A DNA stretch of 64,000 bases from Shewanella phaeophyticola (GTDB taxonomy: Bacteria > Pseudomonadota > Gammaproteobacteria > Enterobacterales > Shewanellaceae). Positions 53,352 through 63,395 of this stretch are shown one piece after another. The position numbers and the translations under genes were made by a program. The notes under the pieces are model-generated. The model was not told the origin of the DNA and ran no database searches. It worked only from the letters and a program-made list of their open reading frames with translations. The DNA is taken from contig NZ_JAODOQ010000001.1 of NCBI RefSeq assembly GCF_025398315.1, forward strand, positions 806,001 to 870,000, written 5' to 3'. The number at the start of each line of letters is the position of its first letter. Positions within the stretch are counted from its first letter, which is position 1.

Positions 53352-55517
53352 TTAAACAATTAACATTTTAGGCCAATTGATGTCTAAACTGTTGCGATTA
53401 CTTTCGGCGCGAATAATTCCTCTATTTAACGCTTGAGTTAAGTTCAGGTAAAGTGGCGGCATAAAAATAGCGGCTGGGGCAAAATTGAGTGGCCTTAATG
53501 ATACATAAGCAGGTTTTTCAGTTATATCCATTGCTGCTGCTAATGCATATTGTAATGTTTCAAAATGTAACTCTGCACTAATATTAACATCCGGATTACC
53601 TAATAAGGGGAGGTTAATATGGCCAATGCTGGCTTGATGTATATTTTGTAACTGTGCGAAGTTAGGGATGTTGTTTTTTACGTCTTTCAATTGTTCAAGG
53701 CAAGTTAACAATGCCTTATATATAAAGTCGGCGTCATGTTGTTGATTAAAGTAACAGGCAAACACACCTGAACGTATTACAAAAACATCAGTGCCTAAAT
53801 GTTGGCTTAATTGTTTCATAAACGAATGCATTAATGCCACTGACTCCGTTAAGCCAAGCTGCATATCAATATTATTTAATTCGTTAATACTGATAAGAGC
53901 CAAGGTCTTTGGTTCAGATTGTTCCATTGTTGCCAGTGTTTGGATAAACGCCCGATAGCCAGGTGATTGAGACAAAGGCTCAAGGTGATTAATGATTTGC
54001 GAGTCTTGGTGTTGTTTGGTTTTGGATTTCAAGTTGCGATATAAAAAGACCACTGTGATTAAGGCTGCACCAATTAAAATCAATAATAACATAATGATCA
54101 ATTGGTTGCGTTTATTTTTAGCCGATTGCAGCGCTAACTTATTGTTAAGTAATGTTAATTCGAATTTTAGTTTTTGTTCTGTTAATTCTGACTGGCCATT
54201 GCTGGCTTGCTTTTTGTCTTCAACCGACTGAGTTAACGCGATAATGTTTTCAACACTATCGATTGCCGCGTTAAGATCATTAATGCTTCGGTACGCTTTT
54301 GATAAGTATCCTAACGCTTCGATTTGAACATCAATCAATTTTTTTTGTTTAGCTAATTCAATGGCTTTATTGGCATGGTCGATGGTTTCTGGCCATAATT
54401 GTTGATCGGCACTCACTTGAGCAAACAGTAATTCATTATGGATCAAGTAATGGTTGGTTTTATGAGCTCTAAAAATATCATTGGCCTGCTTTAAGGCACT
54501 GATTGCAGCAGGGTAGTTTTTGAGTTTCGAATAGACTTCACCGACATTATGAAAGTTGAGACCGACGGCAATATTGTTACCTACACGTTCATTCACTTGC
54601 TGTGAATTTAAATAGTAATCTATTGCTTTACTCCATTTTTCTTGAGCGGCATAAATCATCGCAATCACATTTAATGTTTCTGCTAGGTAGCTTTCATTAC
54701 CTAATCTTTGCAATATTTCTGTTGCATCATGAGCATATTTTAATGCGTCGTCCCATTGTTCTAAATCGCGATACGTTCTTGCTAAATTGAGTAATGTTTG
54801 TGATTTTAACGAAAGGTAATTAAGGCCATTGGCTAAACGAAATGCTTCAGTGAAATGTAACAGTGATTTGCTCATGTCACCGCTACGATTATAATATTTA
54901 CCTAATGCGGCTTCCGATTCAGCAATAAAATAATCGTTGTGAAGTTGATAAGCAATTTCACGGTATTGATTTAAATGCGACAATGCTGGCGCGGGTTGCA
55001 ATAACATCATTTGCAGACTGGCCAGGTGTTCATGAAGGGTGTATTTAAATAAGGTCGCTTCAAGGCTTACGTCTGAGTTTATTTTATTAAAAGCCTCCAT
55101 GTATTCAGCCACAACTGATTGGTATTGCTTGTCTCTTCTGGCTTTAAGTCTTGCTTTGAGCATAGTAACCATTGCTTGCTCAAAGGCTGTAGCGTCAATG
55201 GAATCAAGTTGTTTTATCAAGAGTTCGGCATCTTCATATTTGCTAGAAGATTGCAAATTGGCTTCTAAAGTTAAGCGAGCTAACACTTCTAGATTACGGT
55301 GTAATTCATCAGGTTTATAACCTAAATCATCTGCGATTTTGGTAAATTCTTGTGGCGTTGTAAACGATAAGGGAAACTCTGTTACCTTCGCGAGTTTGGC
55401 GTATAGCTTAGTCGGGTTTTCTCTAAATTCGATTTCTTGTTGTTGAAGATCTTTAGCTATCACGACTTGGCAAAAAATGAAGGGCAATAACACAAATAAA
55501 ATAGCGAGTCGTAGCAT
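53352..55517 (-). CDS. TPR sensor-like membrane protein with degenerate GGDEF domain
   Basis: Signal peptide (first 21 residues), an extracytoplasmic domain with about eight TPR repeats (residues 80-410), a membrane helix (about 475-495), and a cytoplasmic C-terminal domain. That domain follows the GGDEF fold in outline (ALISINELNNIDMQLG, a later RSGVFACYF where RxGGDEF should be). The GG(D/E)EF residues are missing, so it should not make c-di-GMP and may instead bind a partner or nucleotide. It is next to an active diguanylate cyclase. Confidence 0.8.
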   Translation of the reverse strand: MLRLAILFVLLPFIFCQVVIAKDLQQQEIEFRENPTKLYAKLAKVTEFPLSFTTPQEFTKIADDLGYKPDELHRNLEVLARLTLEANLQSSSKYEDAELLIKQLDSIDATAFEQAMVTMLKARLKARRDKQYQSVVAEYMEAFNKINSDVSLEATLFKYTLHEHLASLQMMLLQPAPALSHLNQYREIAYQLHNDYFIAESEAALGKYYNRSGDMSKSLLHFTEAFRLANGLNYLSLKSQTLLNLARTYRDLEQWDDALKYAHDATEILQRLGNESYLAETLNVIAMIYAAQEKWSKAIDYYLNSQQVNERVGNNIAVGLNFHNVGEVYSKLKNYPAAISALKQANDIFRAHKTNHYLIHNELLFAQVSADQQLWPETIDHANKAIELAKQKKLIDVQIEALGYLSKAYRSINDLNAAIDSVENIIALTQSVEDKKQASNGQSELTEQKLKFELTLLNNKLALQSAKNKRNQLIIMLLLILIGAALITVVFLYRNLKSKTKQHQDSQIINHLEPLSQSPGYRAFIQTLATMEQSEPKTLALISINELNNIDMQLGLTESVALMHSFMKQLSQHLGTDVFVIRSGVFACYFNQQHDADFIYKALLTCLEQLKDVKNNIPNFAQLQNIHQASIGHINLPLLGNPDVNISAELHFETLQYALAAAMDITEKPAYVSLRPLNFAPAAIFMPPLYLNLTQALNRGIIRAESNRNSLDINWPKMLIV

Positions 55518-55719
55518 AGCCGCAAAAATCCTTAATATTGTTCATAAAAGTAACCGAATGGGTATAGGTAAATGCGTGTGAACTCAATAGATGTTTAACT
55601 ACGTATTGGCACTTTTTGTAATCAATCGTAAATGGCCACTTTGTAAATTAGCATAGATTGTTATAATTGTTCGGAATTTAAAATAAAAACAAATAGAATC
55701 ATACCAGAAGGAACTTAGA

Positions 55720-57566
55720 GTGAAACCCACTTCTCTAGCTATTTTAACCTCAAGCACGCTTTTTTCGATGTGTTTTTCTATCCCTTCATTTGCTGACGTT
55801 GATTACCATATCGATATTAACCAACCAGTGCATCATTTAGCGCAAGTTAGTGTGTCTTTTCCTAAAACAACGTCTTCGCAATTAACCGTCAACCTACCTG
55901 TGTGGCGAACGGGTCGTTATCAGGTTTTACCGATTGCTGATGGCGTGAGATTATTTAACGCCGAAGATGCTAACGGAAAGGCTTTACCATGGACGCGCAC
56001 CGCCAGTGGCGAATGGACGATTGATTTAACCAAACCAACAGCGGTTAGTATTACCTATCAGTTACACGCCAATGAGCTTGCAGACCGCTTACGTCATATC
56101 GATGACAGCCATGCGTATTTAGATGCCAGTGGCGTTTTTATGTATAGCCCTGAATTTCGTCAACAACCTGTCAACGTTGATTTAAGCGTACCCAAAGGCT
56201 GGAAAAGTTTTTCTGGAATGGACAAAGGTGCTACAGCCCATTCATTTAAAGCGGCTAACTATGATGTATTAGTCGACTCGCCAATTGAAACTGGCATTAA
56301 TCAACATTTCAATTTTGAGGCCAATGGCCGCGATTATGATGTGGTTTTCTGGGGGAAGGCAATTATGATACCCAGCAAATTTTAACGGATTTAGCTAAAA
56401 TCAGTGGTCAAGCGTCGATGATTTGGGACGGTTATCCGTTTGAACGTTACGTGTATATGGTGCATGCCACAAATGGTGCTCGCGGCGCGACTGAGCACCT
56501 TAATTCTACGGTTATTCAGTTACCACGCTTTAATTTTCGTGAACGTGAAGATTATTTACGCTTTATTAGTACGGCATCTCATGAGTTTATCCATACCTGG
56601 AATGTCAAAGCCTATCGTCCAGAAGGGCTAGTGCCGTATGACTATCAAAACGAAAATATGAGTGAGCTATTGTGGGTTGCAGAAGGTTCAACCAGTTATT
56701 TTCAAAACCAATTATTGCTCCGTGCTGGAGTTATCACCGCCAAAGAGTTCTTCAAAGATTTAAGTCAGAGAGTCGTGTTAAATCAGCAAAATCCTGGGCG
56801 TGATACTCAATCTGTTGCAGAGGCCAGTTTAGGCCAATGGAGTAGCACCTGGGGGGATTATGCAGTAAACCACAGCGTTAATATTTATTCAGAAGGCTAT
56901 TTAGCCTCAATGGCATTGGATTTTAGTGTCATACAGGAAAGTGAGTTAGCGCATTCATATCGCGATGTACATAAAGCGTTATATCAGAATTTTAAAATTC
57001 CGATGGGTTATAACGTTGAAGATGTACAAAATATTTTAACAACACTTACCGGTAAAGATTATCAACCCTGGTGGCAAGAGTTCGTTAACCAACCTTTTAG
57101 TTTGGACTTTGATCAACTGTTATCTCAAGCGGGTTTAATCACAACCTATGGCGATAAGCCTAAATCCAAAGTGGATACAGGCATGGGCTTATCCGGATTA
57201 CATAACGATTTAATACTGGCAACAGTGGCTAAAAATGGCTCCAGCTTGGCAAGCTGGATTAAGTGCGGGAGATGAGCTCGTTGCTGTCAATGGATTGAAA
57301 GTTACGGCAGACGGATTTACGAAACGTTTTGATGATTTTAACCCTGGCGATAAGGTTAAAGTAACCGTATTTAGCAATGACAGGTTAAAGGAGGTTAATA
57401 TTCTATTGGCTGAGCAACCAAAGGGCACATTGTCGATTACTGCTGTTGAGCAACCAAGTGCAGCGCAAAAAGCTTTTTTAAAGCTTGGCTTGGAATTGAT
57501 TGGCCGTTTGATTCCGAAGGTAAGTGGATTAAGAGTGATGAAGCTTATACCATTAATCCGCATTAG
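55720..57566 (+). CDS. M61 family metallopeptidase with PDZ domain (frame broken three times)
   Basis: Signal peptide (ending SFAD), an N-terminal M61 domain, the zinc site HEFIHTWN with the later Glu in ELLWVAEGSTSYF, and a C-terminal PDZ domain (GLSAGDELVAVNGLKV). This is the glycyl-aminopeptidase group. It starts at GTG 55720. Breaks are at 56351-56355 (G5, one short), 57237-57242 (GGCTCC where family has Asn-Gly-Pro-Ala) and 57474-57482 (T6A3, one A short). Joining gives the ending KAWLGIDWPFDSEGK to the stop at 57566. It is a periplasmic or outer-surface enzyme. Confidence 0.85.
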
Positions 57567-57605
57567 AATTTGCTCTTTTAGTGAAAATGATCAGTGAGGT
57601 ATTCG

Positions 57606-57720
57606 AGGCAGTCTTTTGAAGACATAATCGTTCTCGGCAACTGCTCCTGCGTTGCTCTACCTCCTGCATCCATGCAGTCGTACGTTAAGAAAGGCTAACA
57701 AAGAAGACCACGCTGATAAA
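57606..57720. repeat. possible dispersed intergenic element
   Basis: This C/T-rich block between the M61 gene and the GST terminator differs in composition from its surroundings. It contains a CTGCATCCATGCAG hairpin near 57663-57676 and, just downstream, a GCCC-TTCGGGGC hairpin near 57723-57734. I recall similar blocks in Shewanella intergenic regions. Repeat status needs a genome search. Confidence 0.4.
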
Positions 57721-57880
57721 TTCGCCCTTCGGGGCTGTGCCCCCCATTACTGCTTCAAATGACTTTGATGTAGAGGACGACACCTACAGCCATTTTCATT
57801 GTACTGGTAGCCTAGTGACATAACCTAAAATAGATCATATTCTAATAAGGGTTGGTATTAGTTAGCTTAGTGTTCATAAT
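57721..57880. other. remaining gap before the GST gene
   Basis: No gene or RNA is supported in this stretch. Confidence 0.45.
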
Positions 57881-57910
57881 AAAAAGCCCTGTTATTTCAG
57901 GGCTTTTTTA
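57881..57910. terminator. terminator before the GST gene end
   Basis: Stem AAAAAGCCCTG/CAGGGCTTTTT with TTATTT loop, effective on both strands. It serves the GST gene. Confidence 0.85.
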
Positions 57911-57930
57911 ATTGCTCAAGTTCAGTTTGA

Positions 57931-58488
57931 TTAAGCTGGAGGGGCTGTTTCACTAAAAAAGGGTTCTCGCTCAATTGCCGCTAAAAACAGTTTCAATCTT
58001 GGGTAGCTGTCGATATTGATACGTTGTCGAAATACGGCCCAACTTAAATAACAGCCTAACCGTATTTGAACATCATCATAAGGACCATGAAGTGGTAGTT
58101 TGAGCTGTTCTAACGCGATTAAAATCGACTCTACTCGCTGTGCCTGTCTGAGCGTATATTCATACTGTTCGATGTCGACCCCATCTCGCGCTAAGAAAAA
58201 CAAGTTGATTGTGCTATCGAGAGCAGTGTTAACTAAGCAATACTGGTCGAGTTCAACCGCGCTTTCAATAAAAGGCTTGTCAGACTTCTGGCGAATATAA
58301 CGCAATATGGCACTAGAATCGTTCAGTGTTAACTCACCATCTTGTAAAAATGGCACCCGTTTTGTTGGCGATTTTGTGGCGCTGGCAGCTTGATCTGTTT
58401 CGATAAATTCATGATCGAGGGTTGATTCAAGTAATGCAATGCGGCAATGGCGCACAAATGGCGAAGTATAACTACCGTATAGCTTCAT
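57931..58488 (-). CDS. glutathione S-transferase-like protein
   Basis: The 185-residue protein has a thioredoxin-fold GST N-domain ([21 protein letters not shown], with [18 protein letters not shown], the glutathione-binding loop) and a helical C-domain. The first segment keeps the catalytic-type Ser of the SPF group. Substrate is unknown. Its ATG overlaps the rdgC stop (ATGA), so the two are co-translated. Confidence 0.9.
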   Translation of the reverse strand: MKLYGSYTSPFVRHCRIALLESTLDHEFIETDQAASATKSPTKRVPFLQDGELTLNDSSAILRYIRQKSDKPFIESAVELDQYCLVNTALDSTINLFFLARDGVDIEQYEYTLRQAQRVESILIALEQLKLPLHGPYDDVQIRLGCYLSWAVFRQRINIDSYPRLKLFLAAIEREPFFSETAPPA

Positions 58489-59408
58489 ATGATGTCCTTA
58501 TACACTTTGTTCAAGTGGCCAAAGGCTTGATTAAGCGCATTAATAAATGCAACTAGCTCGCTGCCCATTAAGGCAAAGTCAGCATCTAATCGCGCGATAG
58601 GATCTTCGGTACCCACCTCATCATTACCTGCTCTAAACTCTTCTGAAAACTTAATCCGTTTGACGCTGGCATCAGATTGCATCACAAATGCAATAGATTG
58701 AGCAAAATGTAAGGCTAATTTATGCACTTGTTTGCCTGTAGCAATATGAGCTAGCACTTCATCTTCCTGGAGCACTTGCTGTTTAAAGCGTACGATACCG
58801 CCTTCATCAGATTCAGACTTCAGTTCAGCTTCATCTTGCATTTCAAACGGGGCTGGCGCTTCGCCTGCTTGCAACCATTGCGTTAAAGTCAATTCGATAG
58901 GCGTTGCGTAGCTTAATGGGATCACCGGTAAGCTACCGATGGCTTTACGTAATAAGGCTAATAACTCTTCCGCTTTAGTCGCACTTGAGCTGTCGACTAA
59001 GATCATTTCCAGTTCAGGCATGATCAATGCCCGAGTTTGGCTGCGACGCGAGAAAGCGCGAGGAAGGAGAGTGGTGGTGATCTCGTCTTTAATATTGTCT
59101 TTTTCTTTTTTAGTGACTTTGCGGCTTTCTTGATCTTCTATTTCGGCCACTTTTTCATCTAGCGCTTCTTTAATGACTTGGCTTGGTAGAATCTTTTCTT
59201 CTTTGGTAACACAAATCAAATGGCGATTTTCAGCGCTATGAACTAATGCTTGGCCTTTTTTACCGAGGGCATTTGAAAAGCCAAACTTACTGATGTCTTG
59301 GCTTGAGCAAGGGGAGAACGTGAAGTCAGCTAAGGCCGTTTCTAATGTTTCGGTGTCGGTGGTGAACGGCTTATTGAAACGGTATAGAGTGAGATTTTTA
59401 AACCACAT
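58485..59408 (-). CDS. rdgC: recombination-associated protein RdgC
   Basis: RdgC is a ring-shaped DNA-binding protein that restrains RecA. The 307-residue protein begins [11 protein letters not shown], with [10 protein letters not shown] and the later RDSEG-type core of the family, and has full family length. It begins after GAGAG. It is followed by the GST-like gene. Confidence 0.95.
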   Translation of the reverse strand: MWFKNLTLYRFNKPFTTDTETLETALADFTFSPCSSQDISKFGFSNALGKKGQALVHSAENRHLICVTKEEKILPSQVIKEALDEKVAEIEDQESRKVTKKEKDNIKDEITTTLLPRAFSRRSQTRALIMPELEMILVDSSSATKAEELLALLRKAIGSLPVIPLSYATPIELTLTQWLQAGEAPAPFEMQDEAELKSESDEGGIVRFKQQVLQEDEVLAHIATGKQVHKLALHFAQSIAFVMQSDASVKRIKFSEEFRAGNDEVGTEDPIARLDADFALMGSELVAFINALNQAFGHLNKVYKDII

Positions 59409-59732
59409 AGAAGACTCTCATTAATTATCAGGAAAATTCAGTTAACGCAGTTTACGGGATAGATGCAAAGCGGTAAACCTACAAAAAGCACCTATCAACA
59501 TCTTGATAAAAACCATTCACCGTAGAATTCATCAAACTGTCACATTTGGTTTATGTCACGTCAAACCTTTATCACAACTGTATTTCAAGCGATGTTAATC
59601 ACTTGTATCAAGCAAATATCAGCAAATCGTTAACTAATGAAATATTTCTGAAACATTCTCAGGGCAGAATTCCGCTCGTTCCGATACAACACTCCGTAAT
59701 AACCATGACGATTAATTCGTCAAAAGGATGAA
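59409..59732. other. divergent region between rdgC and the porin gene
   Basis: This holds the porin promoter. Two TGTCAC words at 59538-59543 and 59554-59559 lie 16 bases apart, not the 11 of a Pho box, so no PhoB site is called. A frame at 59546-59731 looks non-coding. Confidence 0.5.
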
Positions 59733-60677
59733 ATGATGAATGCTTTTTGTAAAACTCTTTTAGCCTCTGCAATGGCAGCAACGCTTGTTTCAACGGCTTA
59801 CGCAGCAGAACCCCTAAAGGTTTACGGCAAATTAAATGTTACCGCGCAGTCTAATGATGTTTCAGGTGAAACTGAAACGACTATTGAAAGTAATGCATCA
59901 CGTTTTGGTGTCACTGGTGAGTTCGAATTAAGCACGTCTTTAGAGGCTTTTTACACCATCGAGTATGAGGTTAATACTGGCGACGAGGACAAAGAAAACT
60001 TCTTAGCTCGTAATCAGTTTGTGGGTTTAAAAGGTGATTTTGGTGCGGTTTCTGTGGGTCGCAATGACACTATGCTTAAGGTCTCTCAAGGTAAAGTTGA
60101 CCAGTTTAATGATCTATCTGGTGATTTGAAAACCATGTTTAAAGGCGATAACCGCATGGCACAAACCGCAACTTACTACACACCTAAATTTGGTGATTTT
60201 CAAGCGGGTGTAACCTATGTTGCTTCAGGCGATTCAGACCAAATTGTTGGAGATAACAGCTCAGGTGAAGACGGTGTAAGTATGGCAGTTATGTATGGCG
60301 ATGCTGGACTTAAAACGTCTTCAATCTATGCCGCAATTGCCTATGATTCAAAAGTAAAAGGTTACGATACTGCTCGTGCGACAGTGCAAGGTAAAGTAGC
60401 AGGATTAGTGCTGGGTGCGATGTACCAACAACAAGAAGCACTCGATAGTGGTATAAAAGATGATGGTTTCTTATTAAGCACGGCTTATGGCATCAATGAT
60501 GTCACGTTAAAAGCTCAGTACTTAGACATGGAAAACAAAGGTGATTCATGGTCTGTGGGTGCCGATTACAAACTCGGTAAACCAACGAAGTTATTTGCTT
60601 TTTACACTGAAAATACATTTGATTCAAATGACCAAGATGATGCTTATGTTGGTATCGGTATCGAACATAAATTTTAA
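59733..60677 (+). CDS. outer-membrane general porin
   Basis: The 314-residue protein has a signal peptide (ending VSTAYAAE), the start PLKVYGKLNVTAQSND of the Gram-negative porin family, FEAFYTIEYE-type strands, FVGLKGDFGAVSVGRND and a terminal Phe (YVGIGIEHKF) needed for BamA recognition. It forms a trimeric beta-barrel. It is next to phoB-phoR and may be a phosphate-starvation porin like PhoE, but no strong Pho box was found upstream. AAGGATG precedes the ATG. Confidence 0.9.
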   Translation: MMNAFCKTLLASAMAATLVSTAYAAEPLKVYGKLNVTAQSNDVSGETETTIESNASRFGVTGEFELSTSLEAFYTIEYEVNTGDEDKENFLARNQFVGLKGDFGAVSVGRNDTMLKVSQGKVDQFNDLSGDLKTMFKGDNRMAQTATYYTPKFGDFQAGVTYVASGDSDQIVGDNSSGEDGVSMAVMYGDAGLKTSSIYAAIAYDSKVKGYDTARATVQGKVAGLVLGAMYQQQEALDSGIKDDGFLLSTAYGINDVTLKAQYLDMENKGDSWSVGADYKLGKPTKLFAFYTENTFDSNDQDDAYVGIGIEHKF

Positions 60678-60717
60678 GGTTATCGGCTTTATTTTAAGCC
60701 ACTAAATTAACCTACTT

Positions 60718-60741
60718 TTAAAAGGGCTTCGGCTTTTTTTG
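60718..60741 (+). terminator. weak terminator after the porin gene
   Basis: A short GGGCTTCGGC tetraloop hairpin is followed by T7. Confidence 0.6.
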
Positions 60742-60809
60742 TTACTCTGCGTTAACAGCAATTAAGCTTTTATGACAAAAACTGTTTTTTAGTACCAATA
60801 TTAGCGTTG

Positions 60810-60838
60810 GGGTCATGAAAGTGTAATAAAAGTGTCTA
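60810..60838 (+). promoter_or_regulatory. probable Pho box upstream of phoB
   Basis: Three imperfect 7-base repeats (GGGTCAT, GTGTAAT, GTGTCTA) are spaced at exactly 11 bases by A-rich spacers GAAA and AAAA. They end 37 bases before the phoB ATG. The spacing fits PhoB autocontrol; the match is moderate. Confidence 0.5.
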
Positions 60839-60875
60839 ATAATACCCTTGTGGCAAATTAATATAGAAACTCAAC

Positions 60876-61565
60876 ATGACAGCTAGGATTTTAATAGTAG
60901 AAGATGAATCAGCAATTCGTGAGATGCTGACATTTGTGATGGATCAACATGGTTTTACGACAGCTGCTGCTGAAGATTTCGATTCAGCTATTGAGTTGCT
61001 TCAAGAACCGTACCCAGATTTAATTTTACTGGATTGGATGTTCCCTGGTGGCAGTGGTATCCAATTGGCAAAACGTTTAAAGCAAGACGAGTTTACCCGT
61101 CAAATCCCCATCATTATGCTTACCGCGCGTGGCGAAGAAGAAGATAAAGTTAAAGGCCTAGAAGTTGGCGCTGATGACTATATTACTAAACCTTTTTCGC
61201 CTAAAGAATTAGTGGCAAGGATAAAAGCCGTGTTGCGCAGAAGCGCACCCACACGCTTAGAAGAAACCATTGATGTGCAAGGACTACAGCTTGATCCCGT
61301 CAGTCATAGAGTGACGGTAGGCGAGGCTGTGCTTGAAATGGGACTGACTGAGTTTAGATTATTGCACTTTTTTATGACTCACCCAGAGCGTGTGTATAGC
61401 CGTGAGCAGTTACTCGATAATGTTTGGGGCACAAATGTCTATGTGGAAGATCGTACTGTTGATGTGCACATTAGGCGTTTACGCAAAGCGGTAGAACAAG
61501 GTGGGCACGATAAGTTAATTCAAACTGTTCGTGGTGCTGGTTACCGTTTCTCAACCAGAATGTAA
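60876..61565 (+). CDS. phoB: phosphate regulon response regulator PhoB
   Basis: Receiver domain (EDE acidic pocket, acceptor Asp in [13 protein letters not shown], Lys in [10 protein letters not shown]) and an OmpR-type winged helix DNA-binding domain ([34 protein letters not shown]). It activates phosphate-starvation genes by binding Pho boxes. The 229 residues match the family. Followed by phoR after a 169-base gap. Confidence 0.96.
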   Translation: MTARILIVEDESAIREMLTFVMDQHGFTTAAAEDFDSAIELLQEPYPDLILLDWMFPGGSGIQLAKRLKQDEFTRQIPIIMLTARGEEEDKVKGLEVGADDYITKPFSPKELVARIKAVLRRSAPTRLEETIDVQGLQLDPVSHRVTVGEAVLEMGLTEFRLLHFFMTHPERVYSREQLLDNVWGTNVYVEDRTVDVHIRRLRKAVEQGGHDKLIQTVRGAGYRFSTRM

Positions 61566-61583
61566 TACGTTTTGGCAATCATG

Positions 61584-61612
61584 AAGCTCTGTTTGTATAA
61601 ACAGAGCTTTGC
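61584..61612 (+). terminator. hairpin between phoB and phoR
   Basis: An 11-base-pair stem (AAGCTCTGTTT/AAACAGAGCTT) with GTAT loop has only a short T tract. It could be a partial terminator that sets phoB above phoR. Confidence 0.55.
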
Positions 61613-61734
61613 TCGTTGTTTGTTGCCTAGCCACAATAGTTAAATTAGGCTATCTTGTGGTTCCTCGTTATTCCTAATAATCAGTAACGACACTTAAGGT
61701 GTTGGCTGCGTTACTTTTCGCAATTAGGTTGCTT

Positions 61735-63030
61735 ATGCTTAACTCGTATTCTGGATTCCGGTTATTTTTTCGTTTAGCGCTATTACTGACTTTATTTATG
61801 TGTGTGGGTGCTTTATTAGGTCATATTGCCGTCGTCACTTTATTGGGAATCATTGGTTTACTTGCTTGGCATTATCGTCAAATTACCCGGTTAAACTTTT
61901 GGTTGTGGAAAGACAAAAAGTTAACCCCGCCGCAAGGTCAGGGCAGTTGGGAAGGCGTTTTTAATGGTATTTATCGTTTGCAAGGTAAAAACCGGCGGCG
62001 TGTAGGACAGTTAGCGACGTTACTTGCTCGTTTTCGCCAAGGTGCAGAGGCATTGCCAGATGCTGCTGTCGTGCTCGATTCTGAACTTAACATTTTGTGG
62101 TGTAACAAACTGGCTCAACTCGTTTTAGGGTTTGTGTGGCCGCAAGATAGTGGGCAGCGAATTGATAACCTTATTCGACACCCAGACTTTTCTGATTATC
62201 TTAAAAGAGCCGATTTTAAAGAACCGCTTGAAATGCCGTCTCCTGTTTCAGATAAGCGCTTACTCGAAATTCGTTTGATGATTTATGGTGATAGGCAATT
62301 GTTAATGATTGCCCGTGATATTACTCGTATCCATCAATTAGAGGGGATGCGCAAAGACTTTGTGGCTAACGTATCGCATGAACTTAAAACACCTTTAACT
62401 GTGTTACAAGGTTATTTAGAGATTATGCAAAGCATGGAAGAAGACGACTCTCCAAATCAAAAGCCGTTGTCGTTAATGCAACAACAAACCCTCAGAATGC
62501 AATCGATGGTAGAGCAACTATTAGCCTTGTCGCGGATTGAAGATGCCGTTGATATTGATTTATCGAAAACCGTCAACATGAAGTTGATGATGGATATCTT
62601 AAAAGAAGAAGCTAAAGCCCTTGCTGGTGATGAATATACCTTAGCGTTTAATTGTGAGGCAGGCTTAAATGTCCATGGCAGTGAAATTCAGTTGAGAAGT
62701 GCATGTTCTAATTTAATCTCCAATGCACTGCGTTACACCGCTCCTGGCGGGGTGATTACAGTGATGTGGCGAAGTGTTGCGACCGGAGGGTTATTTTCAG
62801 TTAAAGATACTGGTGTTGGCATTGCGCCCCAGCATATTAACCGACTAACCGAGCGTTTTTATCGAGTTGACGATGCGCGCTCAAGTAAAACCGGTGGTAC
62901 AGGATTAGGATTGGCGATAGCTAAACATGCGCTAAGCCATCATCACAGTGAGCTTAATGTGACCAGTGAGTATGGCAAGGGCAGTACATTCAGCTTTATT
63001 ATTCCGCACCACTTACTTGATAGACAATAG
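61735..63030 (+). CDS. phoR: phosphate regulon sensor histidine kinase PhoR
   Basis: Two N-terminal membrane helices, a PhoR-type N domain (LTPPQGQGSWEGVFNGIYRL), a PAS domain, HisKA with FVANVSHELKTPL and an HATPase with the G1 box DTGVGIA and G2 box TGLGLAI. The enzyme senses phosphate status through PstSCAB-PhoU and phosphorylates PhoB. ATG 61735 gives the family start (close to E. coli); a GTG at 61699 would add 12 residues. Confidence 0.95.
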   Translation: MLNSYSGFRLFFRLALLLTLFMCVGALLGHIAVVTLLGIIGLLAWHYRQITRLNFWLWKDKKLTPPQGQGSWEGVFNGIYRLQGKNRRRVGQLATLLARFRQGAEALPDAAVVLDSELNILWCNKLAQLVLGFVWPQDSGQRIDNLIRHPDFSDYLKRADFKEPLEMPSPVSDKRLLEIRLMIYGDRQLLMIARDITRIHQLEGMRKDFVANVSHELKTPLTVLQGYLEIMQSMEEDDSPNQKPLSLMQQQTLRMQSMVEQLLALSRIEDAVDIDLSKTVNMKLMMDILKEEAKALAGDEYTLAFNCEAGLNVHGSEIQLRSACSNLISNALRYTAPGGVITVMWRSVATGGLFSVKDTGVGIAPQHINRLTERFYRVDDARSSKTGGTGLGLAIAKHALSHHHSELNVTSEYGKGSTFSFIIPHHLLDRQ

Positions 63031-63038
63031 TGATATCT

Positions 63039-63065
63039 AAAAAAAGCAGCTTGGCTGCTTTTTTT
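63039..63065 (+). terminator. terminator after phoR
   Basis: Stem AAAAAAAGCAGC/GCTGCTTTTTTT with TTG loop. Confidence 0.9.
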
Positions 63066-63304
63066 ATTTCTGTGTTATTTTAAGTTTGTTTTATTTTTTC
63101 CCAAATAGGCATACCTTAAATTGTCATAAATGGATATTTACTGTCATAAAACACGGCATATTTTAGTCATTATCGAGATAAATAGTGCGTACTGGATAAG
63201 CTTTAAGCTCAAAGGTGTAATATTTTTTTGTTTAAGTTGTTGATTAATATGGTTGTAAGTGTGTTGTTTACTAATGAGACAGTTTTATTGCTGGTGTAAT
63301 ATAA

Positions 63305-63333
63305 CTGTCATGTTCGCGTCATAGACTTGTCAT
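63305..63333 (+). promoter_or_regulatory. triple-repeat Pho box upstream of pstS
   Basis: CTGTCAT, GCGTCAT and TTGTCAT stand at 63305, 63316 and 63327, an exact 11-base period, the layout of a PhoB-binding Pho box. Further TGTCAT words at 63122 and 63142 are less regular. Confidence 0.88.
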
Positions 63334-63395
63334 CAATGAGGTCGATACTGACTACGTTTTAAAAACATTAGTAAGCATAATACTGGAGCAATACA

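Noticed and set aside
59538..59559. Pho box upstream of the porin gene
   Set aside because: The two TGTCAC words are 16 bases apart and not in the 11-base register.
59546..59731. 61-codon frame upstream of the porin gene
   Set aside because: No ribosome-binding site; it runs through the porin promoter region.
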